Positions 54,426 through 64,000 of a DNA stretch of 64,000 bases are shown piece after piece. Under the pieces are notes generated by a model. The model was not told where the DNA came from. It did no database searches and saw nothing but the letters and a program-made list of their open reading frames with translations. This DNA is from Hyaloperonospora brassicae (taxonomy: Eukaryota; Oomycota; Peronosporomycetes; Peronosporales; Peronosporaceae), in assembly GCA_947650285.1 (NCBI GenBank), contig CANTFL010000199.1, forward strand, positions 248,001-312,000, written 5' to 3'. The position numbers were made by a program, and so were the translations under genes. Numbering within the stretch: the first letter of the stretch is position 1; each line of letters opens with the position of its first letter.

Positions 54426-55595
54426 GATTCCCTCTAGGTCTTCATAGGTCGGCCTGTTGAGGTTTATTTTTCCGTACCTTTAATGAGTCTACTTTTTTTG
54501 CGTTAATCTTATGTTTCCGTGCTATGACCGATCAGTCGCATCTTTATCACTCGCTTGCATCTGACTAGTGCTGTTCACACAGCAATATAATAGTATAGCG
54601 GTAGCCCTAAATGATACCTTCGATAACGAAAAAATGAACTTTGCAACAAGTATTCGGATATGATTAGTCACATAAATAACAGCAGACATATTCGATGATA
54701 GTATTTAGATAGAGGTTGTCCCCGTTGGTCACGATGCAGCTACATTGACGACAGTAAATCAAAAACATTGTCATACAGTTGCAGACACGCCACGTAGATA
54801 ACGTGCCGGACTCACGATCTTTATTGATGTATATGGTGCTTCAAAGGGCTGGGAGATAGGCAAGTAATGTGGTTTTATAATGGACGACAGTTCCAAATTA
54901 ATTTTGTGAGTCCTGCTTTTTACACAAACAAGGCGATGAACGACACGGGCGTTGTTTTACGCTTGTGTCAACTAAGTCCTGTCTGTAGAAGCTTACTGAC
55001 GTTAATGTACTACGTCAAAAAAAGTAAGGCTGTCTTATAAAGGGACTCGGTTGGTATTGAGACTAAAAGCGTTTTATTGTACCCTGCCGCTCCTCGTGCT
55101 TGTGTTTACATGTTTTGTAGAGCTGTACATGAAACAAATTATATGTAACAGAATGCCCAGACAGTACTGAACACCAGCTCTAACCACAGAGTGTGCAGGT
55201 GCATCGATACCGCTCGTACACCTACATGAAAAAAGTCTTTCCGATACGAAGACGTTTGTCGACGTCCAACAGAAAGCTATATTTTTTGTAGTTTAGCGTA
55301 TCAATAAATTCTGCTTTTGCTTTATCACCTGTATCTTAATATAAGCAGGACCGGCAACTACCTGCCCGCCACGATTGTGCGCGTTACTTTCTCATTGGAA
55401 ACCTTGTTAATAAATATAATGGCATACGATAATTGACAGAGCCAAGATATTTGAATACTTCAGATCAATATAATTTTTTATGAAGTGTATCCGAATATAA
55501 ACTGTTAAAGTGTGATGTTGCGGCGATATTTTTAAGATGTGTATTGCATATTAAGAGTAGTCGTAGGTTGATAAGTAGGCTTCCATCAATGGCAA
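54426..55595. other. AT-rich, no gene seen
   Basis: This is downstream of the effector candidate. Only short open frames, no recognisable motif. AT content increases to the right. Confidence 0.5.
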
Positions 55596-55604
55596 TTTTT
55601 ATAT

Positions 55605-55702
55605 GGCCACGACTAGGGGCAGACCCCACTTTTGCTTGCGGCACACCCCATTTTCGCAACGGGCACACCCGCCCGCCTGAATCGATTAAAAGGACCTCAC
55701 AT
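55605..55702 (+). repeat. Left terminal inverted repeat of the MULE-like element
   Basis: 98 bp. It shares with the right end GGCCACGACTAGGGG, GCAACGGGCACACCCGC (55656-55672) and a final GGAC(C/G)TCACAT. It is longer than the right end by about 22 bp because of an insertion-like segment containing a second GGCACACCCC. Confidence 0.8.
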
Positions 55703-55852
55703 TTTATAGTGAAGAATTATATGTCTAACAAGTAGTCACTTACTACTGCTTCCTATCTCCCAACGGTATACGGCAGATCCCCGCTTGCGCGAGATTATAT
55801 CAATCCATCGTGTCCAGGGCGGTATCCAAACGAGAAATGACTGCTGCAATCT

Positions 55853-56314
55853 TTACTGTCTCGAACACGGTATCCAATCCGATAGTACAATACCGAGTGA
55901 CCTGTTCATCGGCAGTGACAACGACTCGATTTTTTCGACATTTTTTTTACCGATAAAGTCACCGAGAAATACATAATGCTTACAGTACGTAAGGGGCTTT
56001 GAGGCTACGGTTGCTTTTGAGGTACTTACAGGTACATACCAATAAATGTCCCACTTCGGGCAGATCATTTCAAGAAAACAGATGAAAAATACGCACGAAA
56101 AAATTAATCATCATGCTAAAATTCCGTCGCTTTCTTTCATTTTCACTAAGGTTGTGAATGTTCTATAGGTCCCACCACTATCGCACTTGTAGATAACCAG
56201 TTGCAGACCCCGCTTCGGTTCATTGATCTGGCGACGATGATGGTATACCCTTGATAGCCGTTTACCGTTTTTGAAGTTGTTTCCATTTCGTTTCTGGAAA
56301 AAAGCTGGTAACAT
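55853..56314 (-). pseudogene. MULE transposase remnant
   Basis: Two - strand open pieces. 56314-56111 ends its readable part with LVIYKCDSGGTYRTF, resembling the CDRGG(T/K)YR segment of the DNA-binding N-terminus of MULE transposases. 56068-55853 has [20 protein letters not shown] and [10 protein letters not shown], in the order of the FLxGE...IVTD catalytic segment. Both are short and decayed. Their position inside TIRs with a 9-bp duplication supports the call. Confidence 0.5.
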
Positions 56315-56629
56315 TGAGAGCGTCAGGTGGGAATTAAATCTATTCCAGCGACAATTGTCCCTCTCACGGGCTTTCGTACGTCATTTTGTGAGTTCATCTG
56401 GTGTATGTTATATCCGGTAATTTCAGTCGTATTGTATGAGTATGAGTATGAGGGACATAGACTCAATTGCGCGGCCAAGACAGGTGTTTAATAGATGTTC
56501 TTCTTCTTTTGCATTAAATGGAATACACGTTAATGGCTAGATCCCTAGTCCAAACACAATCAGCAATTCAGATAAGTGCTTCAACATTCAATTGTAATGT
56601 TCCGTACACACATTATTTTGCACCATATG

Positions 56630-56704
56630 ATGTGACGTCCTTTATTTATTCTCGGCGCGCGGGTGTGCCCGTTGCTTCAATAGAGTGTTCCCCTAGTCGT
56701 GGCC
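56630..56704 (-). repeat. Right terminal inverted repeat of the MULE-like element
   Basis: 75 bp, the inverse of the left end, with the 17-bp block at 56659-56675 matching perfectly. Confidence 0.8.
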
Positions 56705-56713
56705 TTTTTATAT

Positions 56714-58521
56714 AGGCCAAGACTTCGGATGACGGTAATTTGGTAAGGAATACCATGCGGGTAATTGAAACTCAAAATCCAGCATACGCATTTGAATTGC
56801 GACTGGCAATTACGGTATGGTGTTTCGATTTTACCACAGACTTGAGACCCCGAAGCTATGTCCGTCTTGACACGCAAACATCTTAATTATGGGTAGTAAG
56901 TTCTATGAGGATTTTATACTCTAGAGTACTCACGAAAAGGAACTAAATAGGAGTTGGAGTACCTAGTTGCTAGGTGTAGGACTGGACCTATCGGATTTTA
57001 AAAGTGATCAATACCGTATTGCCCAACCTGTTTAATATAACTTACGTTCTGATTTTAATCCCGCTCCTGTGCCCATCAAGGATCTATATACAGCTCTATA
57101 AAAATCACCTTATAATATAACGTTAGTTTTAGTACTGTCAAAAGAATTTTATTCTTATGACGCTAAATCACATATACAAGTTATGTAGATCAGATCTAAA
57201 AAAACCTGATTGTTATTCAAGTAAAAACGAAGATTTATGTGAATTTTATGTAATTGCACAATTTTTCGTGCAAGACGCCCCCTTATTTAAAACAAAATTT
57301 TCTTCGCGAATCATCTACTGGTACAGCTTACACAGTTATGTGTTGGCATAGTTTACATGGCCTTTTTGCCTCATAAATCATAAATGAGCTGTAGAAGCGA
57401 AATGTAGTCAATTATAGAAAATCATTAGATTTTGGCCTTCACCTGTTTGCTATTCCTTACGAGAAATATTAGCCGACTATATCCGGAATACAGATGTAGA
57501 CATCATCGAATCACATTGGTATTAAATGTCGACCTGGTCTTGATCGATGTGATACACGTATTTGAAAGTAGTATTAATCTACTAACCAATTTCTGCTATT
57601 CATATCCCATTTTACTATATGAGCTCACTTCTGCCGACGAGAAATTCCTTTAGTATGTGGGGATTTGATAGAAGCCGGCGATCAGACAAAAGACGGAAAG
57701 ATGGAAGGTATTCAATGTGTAATCGATAATTGTGGCTTCTCTCGATACAGAAGTCCGAGCTGATGCTGTTGCAGCATATATGTAGTGAAATGCGTGCCCT
57801 ACCTGTCATCGTTTAATGACCGGACGCGCACACAAAAGGTCAGATAGCTTCTATCGAAAGCACAACTATTTAAGCGATTAGAAAGATCTCGAGGATATTA
57901 ACTACTTGTTATGAGGATCGTCGAACGGGTTAGTGACAGCGCTAATATAAATATCAATGAACTTGATTTCATGCCAAGTGAAGTTCTAGCCTGAGGAAAT
58001 GCTTTAAGTACGGTGTAACATACCAAATATTGGTCGTATCCAATACTCCTTAAAGGTGATATTTCGTGTGTGTTAAAAATGGAAAACATTAAACGTCTGA
58101 TATATGGCTTTATTATCATTAAGGCCATAATTCTTGCATGAAATGGTAAGTGTTTTTTCCCTCAAATATTGTATTCGGAAGAATCAAGTTCCGTCTTTTT
58201 ATTATCGCAGAGGACGAATGTACAAATCGATAATAACTAAATAATATGTGTTTTATTTTACCTTTAAAGCATTTTAATTTGTAGACGGCAAAAGCTCCCG
58301 TCCATTTCTATCCTAGTCAAATGTATCCGGCAACTAAGCGCAGGCGCAACTGATGCTGCTAAATCCTCTTGCAAATAAATTTAAGAGATGCACTTATTTT
58401 TTTGGGTGCGGGATGACCAGATAATTATTGTAACAGATTTACGTTACTTTTATGTAATAGCTAAATTCACACCCCCTTTCGTTAGGATTCGCATCCTTCC
58501 TTCAAAATCTTATATATACAA
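56714..58521. other. AT-rich, no gene seen
   Basis: Short open frames only (up to 76 codons), none recognisable. Strongly AT-rich compared with the island at 16-29 kb. Confidence 0.5.
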
Positions 58522-58767
58522 GGTACGCAATCGCCGTTGGACAAAGAAGAGTACTTGCTCTGCCACTTGGCTCTGGGCGATATCTTGCGCGCTGCTGTAT
58601 CTGCTGGCACCGACGTAGGGAAAAAGGTCAAAGCCGCGATGGAGTCGAGCGCAATTGAGACCGACGAGATTGTCGTCGGTATTAGTACGGACGTCATTAA
58701 GAGTTCGGAATGCCGTCGTGGCTTTATTCTTGACGACTTTCCACGAACGGTCGTGCAGGCCAAAAAG
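58522..58767 (+). pseudogene. Adenylate kinase fragment
   Basis: 82 codons that align by eye with the nucleotide-binding half of adenylate kinase. They start inside the P-loop (GTQSPLDKEEYLLCHLALGD) and run through RAAVSAGTDVGKKVKAAMES, DEIVVGI and CRRGFILDDFPRTVVQAKK. The fragment begins at GTQ and ends at a good donor (AAAAAG before GTGAGA). Two conserved positions are altered: the Thr before GD is Leu, and the Gly of LDGFPRT is Asp. The first half of the P-loop and the rest of the enzyme are missing. It is a GC-rich island in AT-rich DNA. Confidence 0.85.
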
Positions 58768-58851
58768 GTGAGAACAAGAGGGGATATAGACGAGTTTCCA
58801 GGTTGTAACGCAGAGGCTGACCATAGTTCCCTCTTTTTGTATGCGTAGTCC

Positions 58852-59117
58852 TCGCAAATAAATTTTTACCTGCTGGCCTTCAATGACGTCTCTTGCGCTG
58901 GCTGGGCGTACGTGTTAATCTTAACAGTGACAACAGTCTTCAAGGCGCGTAAAGGTGGCGATCTGAACTAAGCCAAGTGGCACAAACCACGTGGGACGTT
59001 GTGTCACTGCCGCTTAAAGCGGTTCAGACGATGGCCGCAATGGAGATCGTGCACGATGGCGTGAGCAATCTATTCGGCGTGAACTGGTCTGGCATTGGCG
59101 CTCTTTTGCAACCTTTG
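58852..59117 (+). pseudogene. 3-hydroxyacyl-CoA dehydratase (PTPLA/HACD-like) fragment
   Basis: The first piece (58852-58970) reads YLLAFNDVSCAGWAYVLILT, like the first membrane helix of very-long-chain 3-hydroxyacyl-CoA dehydratases. The second (58974-59117), in a frame shifted by one, reads QTMAAMEIVHDGVSNLFGVN, like the conserved QT(A/G)xLEILHxxxGLV region. It ends before a GTACGT donor. A TAA and the frameshift near 58969 show that it is dead. The family works in fatty-acid elongation in the ER. It follows the adenylate kinase fragment after what looks like an 81-nt intron (58768-58848). Confidence 0.65.
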
Positions 59118-62100
59118 GTACGTTTACGGCACCTCGATTACATTTAAGGTAAACACGCTTTCCTGCAATAGAACTTTAAATCGTAACAGCATAACCTTGA
59201 CCACGTGCGAACGTCTGCACAGTATCCATAAGTTGCTCCCGACTGGCATACTCAATTTCGGGAGGAGGAAGCATGTTATTGCGTGGTGCCCTATCAGTAA
59301 ACGATGGAGGAGCTAGACCACAATCGTGGGTAGTATATTATGTATTTTCTACGTAATACTTGCCAATAAATGGCCTATATTATTAAGTAATACCTCTGTC
59401 AGAAATCAAATCTTAACATGAACAGGGATTTTATATATTAGAATTTGAAGGAAGGGTGTGATTTTAGGGAAAAGGGGTGAGAATTTAGCAATTCCCCACT
59501 TTTATCGTGAAAAGTACAGAGATATCCTTTTTATAATTAGCTTAGCGATATTGCAACATAGAGAAACTAATACATTGAAATTTATTTTTAGTACCCCGAC
59601 TTGCGTATGTTTTTTTTATACATTTCAACGCAGGCTATATTATATCTGCCCCAAAATGTACTAGGAAGGATTTTCGAGTTGTCGTATATTTGCGCAAACA
59701 ATAAGCCGGCCAGGCTAGAACTATATTACCAGCGACCAAACTACTTGTCTAATAGCAATCCAGTGACCCTATAGATGACGTTGCTGACGCGTGTCGATCA
59801 AGAAGCCATCCAAATACGGTACTGTATTATCTTTATGAATCTACCAGTCGATAGATCTCAAAAGTTACATCAAGGAATTTATATCTGGTGTATATGCGCC
59901 GACGACCTGCAATAGGGCGTGCAGGTTGAACGTATAATGATTCTAATGAGGTCGCAGAAGTTTAAAGCATATAAATTGCTGAGTATAAAAAGATTCTGAC
60001 ATTTTATTAGCAAAGTCACCAAAAAAGCTTTAGCCGCGATCAAATCCATATCTGTATATGGGTTATCCCGTTGTAATGAGCGAATTTTCGAAAAAATTAC
60101 TTTTCTGGTTTAAAACTTTTTTTAAAAAACAATAAGCAGCTAACTTTAATTTTTATACTACCTTATTTCTGGTCGAAGCTACCGGAGACGAGCCTTACAA
60201 ATGTATATAACGTTGAAGGCGCAATCGGATAGTGAATATATCCCTTACATTATTCTAAATTGAGAATTGTGGTCGCCATTTGCTCATTTTTATTCAGACG
60301 ACCTAATAACTTTGACGAGGTTCAGGTGTCCATGGCATCCACAAGATTTACTTGCGCGATAATATATGACATTTAGGATAGGTTCCTCGGTCCATCGATT
60401 AAAATTGTTTGTTTTCAGTAATTGATTACACATTATATGAGGCATACAGTTAGAGAGGTGATTAAAAGCGTCATCATGCAATAAAGTCTACCACTGTGCC
60501 CTATAAACCCGAATTTGTAGAGTATCGTTTGGGCCTGTATGAGAAGCTTCCGGTAATTCATGTTGCATGATTGGCGTTAAAGGGTCCTGTTTATTTACTT
60601 TTCATGTTAGATTGTCCATTTCCTAGTTCGCAAAGTTTTATTTGCATCTAAATTATAATTTTACTCGCTTACGCCTAATTCTTCGCTATCGTAACGACTC
60701 TTGCAACATTTTTAATATCTTTCGCTGTAATTTGTTTTACTTGGTGAATTTAAACTACAAGCCGTCATGAAACGATTCGCTTTTCAGATTTTTATGCTTG
60801 TGTGTGGTAAAGCAAATAAGTGATCGTAATTAATCGAATAAATTGCATGTGAAGTTCACATGTATTGTTGAAGAGATCCTTTTTCTCATGTTTCGACCAT
60901 TAAATTTGCACAGGATGGGTGTGAATTCGGGTAAACTACCTCTAGGCGATGCGTGACTAAATCGGACAAAAATATAATTCTATATAATCTGAGGTCATGA
61001 CCGCAATCTGGTATTTACAATCTGCAATCAACGAGGCCATAAACCAGGCATGTAATTTATGTTTGGCTTGCGCAATCAATATGAATCTCGTAAAATGCAT
61101 AAATTTATGAAGTCATATCAAGACTAGCGGATAGCTATAAATTGATGTTGAATAATTGAGTAAAGTTGTTATTGTTTATTTAATTGCGATCTACTCCAAT
61201 CAACATCGATAACCGTGATTGATGTTCCAAACTACATTGCGATCTATCTTTTATACGTTCCTACCCTAATAATTTGCGTTACCCAGTTTAAAGATCCCCG
61301 GCTAGCAGATCACGTTGTGCGGATGCTTAGAACTTCGTAGCATAAGCGGTTGAAATATAAAGAGTGAAAATACAAAATTTGCAGTGGTAAAAAGTCTATC
61401 ATTTAGTCACACAAGAGTGTATTATATGGTTCTTAATAAACGTGTTGACATCTTTTCGGTTCGAAATTTAATTCGGTGCTCTACATCTCGAGCGAATCTT
61501 CTCACCCCCAAGCATATTTTCCTGTATTGTTTGGCCAGGCGTAAAAAAAACATCGCCGTCCCTTATTAAGTTGCGATCGGACGCAGTGAACCCTTGAAAG
61601 CTAGACAAGATATTGCGAGGCGCCTTAATTTCTCAAAGCCAATCAAATCAAGTATTTACCATTGTATTATAGATCAAGGCGGTCGATCTTAGATCACGGT
61701 GTCTAATCAGAAGTACCGCGAAATATTAATGCGATTGAGAGAACATTTTCGCATATTCGACCTCCGCGCCGTCTAACAATCCCACAAAGATTTGAGTTAT
61801 ACATAAGTTACCGAGAGGAGTACAACATAACCTGCTGACGGGTTCGCCTGGTGAGTAAAGGTTTAAACACGAAAGCAAAGTTCTATCTTCGGCAATCGGT
61901 CTTACAGGCGACAGTGGAGAGTCGAAACATCATCATTATTTCGCGAATACTACTCCACCGCAAAGGTGCCCGATCCCATGCCCGAAATTTCTAGCGAATC
62001 AGCATTTCACCGTGAGGCCTGTAAAAAGAAAGTGTGAGATTAGTATTGTATTTATTACTTATGCTTATACGGAATAGGAAATAGGTGCATACACCGATAT

Positions 62101-64000
62101 GAAAATAGAAGTTGCCAAAGTTTTATATGAGAATTACATAACCAAATAATATAGTAGAAAATTGTTTGCTGAATTGCGAAGCGCATTCTCGTGTACCGCC
62201 TATGGTTACTTCGAGAACCAACACGGGTCGTACTGCATTGGACAGTTCTTCAGTCAAATATCCTTAATTAAGCTCAAAAACATTCTCCCACCAGCACTCC
62301 AACTAATTCAACAATTATGGTGTCAAAGCATGGACAAGTGAGTATGATAGCGCCGGGATCGTACTAATTTGATCGCGCTACAAAGTTTATCAATTTTGAA
62401 AAAAAATAGTTGATGAAAGTAAAAGGATTAGCTAAAGGAAGGATTGGCAGATATAATCGTTGGAGAAGGAGCATGCTTAAAGGATTTTATAGGGTTGTTG
62501 TTGTCCAGCAATATAGTTCTGACACGTTTAACGACAAAACAGATCTTATAGCTACGAGGACCGATATGGAGGCTTTTGTATTAACGTCACCCAATAAGAA
62601 GCGATACTTCGACTTCTGCACAATTACACATCACCGGCTCAAGTTAAAGCTGTTAATGCGAAGAAACATCAAATTTGTATTTAATAGCAATAGAGCGGGT
62701 TAACCAATCGTTGTGCTTATCTTTGATTGCGTTGATGGGCTGTCATGTAAATTCCATGAGTTGATGAAGTCGATCGCTGACAAGCTCGATGAATACGATT
62801 CAGCTAATCGGGCGATCACGTCATTCGCGGAATGCCGAAAGGATAGCATACCAGATCGTCGTCGTAAGCTCCGTATAATTTGAAGTGTATATAACGACAA
62901 ATTACACGTCTAGTAGATTGAAGTGGGACCTTCCGTTCGGTATCGGCACATGACAGAATGGCTCCAATCAAAGAGAAGCACAATTCATTGACGCACCCAA
63001 TTTCCAAGATGCTTATATACTACAATATGGTCAGCGACAATTAAACTTTGGAAGCGAATATGAAGAAGATAAAAATACAGCGACGTAAATATTTGCAACG
63101 TATCGCTCGTCGATAAATCGTTTACACGAAACATCACTAAACGGAATTGTTGCATGCGAAGGTCAATCCAGTGGCGGTATTACTTAATAGGAATTACAAA
63201 AACAATACGCACAATTTTATATTTGCTGACGCAAGAAACCCTCTCATAGCCACTTTGAAAAATACTCCGGCGGTAAATTTACATTGTAGAGGATATGGCT
63301 TTGGTCTTTTGCTCATTTTAAATAGTTCAATGGTTGATCCAGAGAAAAATTCGAGCCAGGAGATGTATCATTATGGTCAAATCTGCATTTTATATGTGAA
63401 TAGGCATTATAATCTGAATTTGCCTCGTATTCGGCGGTCTCATATCGGGACCCACAAAATACGACTCCCGTCAGCTAAGCTGATCGACTCGCCATGAGCC
63501 AAATTATATATTTGTACTATATTTGATTTAAATTGTAGGACCGGCTTTAATGCTGGGCAACAATATCACCATCCGCGTATATATTGGATAATTTTGCACA
63601 GATATACTGAAGTTATTAAGCCCTTCGGGTGATAGAGCGTAAGTAATTTCCCAAGAAAAGTCTCCGAAATACGACGAATAGATATTAAACGTCTGTTTAA
63701 ACTTGATAGATCGTGAATTACCCAAACAACTTGCTCTATCACTACTATAGTATGCTTACGACATGGGATATACGCTACATGCCTATCAGCAGATGCAGAC
63801 TTGACAAAATGGGGCATCTATAGGGATTAAAACTTATTTTGACAGGGATCAGCGGCCACCACTAGCCCGGCCTATATAATACCCAACCGAGCTTCGATTC
63901 GATTTGTATTAAAGAAATTGTAAAGAGCGTGTCAGAATAAGAATTGAGCGGCTCAGTTTCGGATAAGGATAGCCACAGGTTATGCGCGACCCAGGCCTAC
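59118..64000. other. AT-rich tail of the window, no gene seen
   Basis: Nearly 4.9 kb with only short open frames (the longest 116 codons at 63147-63497 and 97 codons at 62410-62703), neither with a motif I know. Probably decayed repeats. Confidence 0.5.

Larger units (their letters stand above)
55605..56704. mobile_element. MULE-like DNA transposon relic with TIRs
   Basis: 1100 bp bounded by inverted ends beginning GGCCACGACTAGGGG (55605-55619 and 56704-56690). It is flanked by a perfect 9-bp direct repeat TTTTTATAT (55596-55604 and 56705-56713). Target duplications of 8-11 bp are typical of Mutator-like elements. The interior has decayed pieces of a MULE-type transposase on the - strand but no intact frame, so this is a deletion derivative. 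Confidence 0.8.

Noticed and set aside
63147..63497. 116-codon frame near the right end
   Set aside because: No motif, and composition like its AT-rich surroundings; unsupported as a gene.

Overview
The window looks like nuclear DNA of an oomycete (downy mildew or Phytophthora type). Reasons: a START/FYVE-like protein of the kind expanded in oomycetes, several SWEET-type sugar transporters, an intron-rich coiled-coil gene with short GT-AG introns, a secreted protein with a degenerate RXLR-EER leader behind an oomycete-type core promoter, and chromodomain Ty3/gypsy retrotransposons. No rRNA, tRNA or CRISPR array was found. All homology calls are by eye.

Layout. (1) 1-13.1 kb is transposon territory. 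An old, heavily mutated gypsy element (called E0 here) runs on the + strand from about 905 to about 13130. It is split by a younger, nearly complete gypsy element (E1, 2528-10234) with matching 533-bp LTRs and a perfect 5-bp target duplication. (2) 13.1-16.3 kb shows no gene. (3) 16.3-29.3 kb is a compact gene island: START/FYVE-like protein (+), LURP-one-related protein (-), 14-3-3 protein (+), 13-exon coiled-coil protein (+), NADH-cytochrome b5 reductase (+), and a PH-domain histidine-phosphatase-fold protein (-). (4) 30.2-42 kb holds three SWEET-type transporters, all on the - strand, with long spacers. (5) 43.4-52.05 kb holds a solo LTR and a second chromodomain gypsy element (E2, - strand, 44064-52050) of the same family as E0. 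(6) 53.5-54.4 kb is the effector-like gene. (7) 54.4-64 kb is AT-rich and gene-poor. It contains a MULE-like DNA element with terminal inverted repeats and a perfect 9-bp target duplication (55605-56704), and a pair of broken host-gene fragments (adenylate kinase, then a 3-hydroxyacyl-CoA dehydratase-like piece; 58522-59117).

Most unusual signals. First, E2 is packed almost end to end, coding parts included, with perfect short inverted repeats (7-13 bp arms, loops mostly under 10 nt); some of the same hairpins are still visible in the decayed E0 copy. Second, both E1 and E2 carry a long reading frame antisense to the end of pol, ending in a coiled coil and overlapping the chromodomain-side coding region. 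Third, the histidine-phosphatase protein appears to have proline where PGAM5-type enzymes have their second catalytic histidine.

The island genes are housekeeping or signalling genes with no obvious shared pathway. The SWEET array and the secreted effector candidate fit a biotrophic, host-feeding lifestyle, which is inference.
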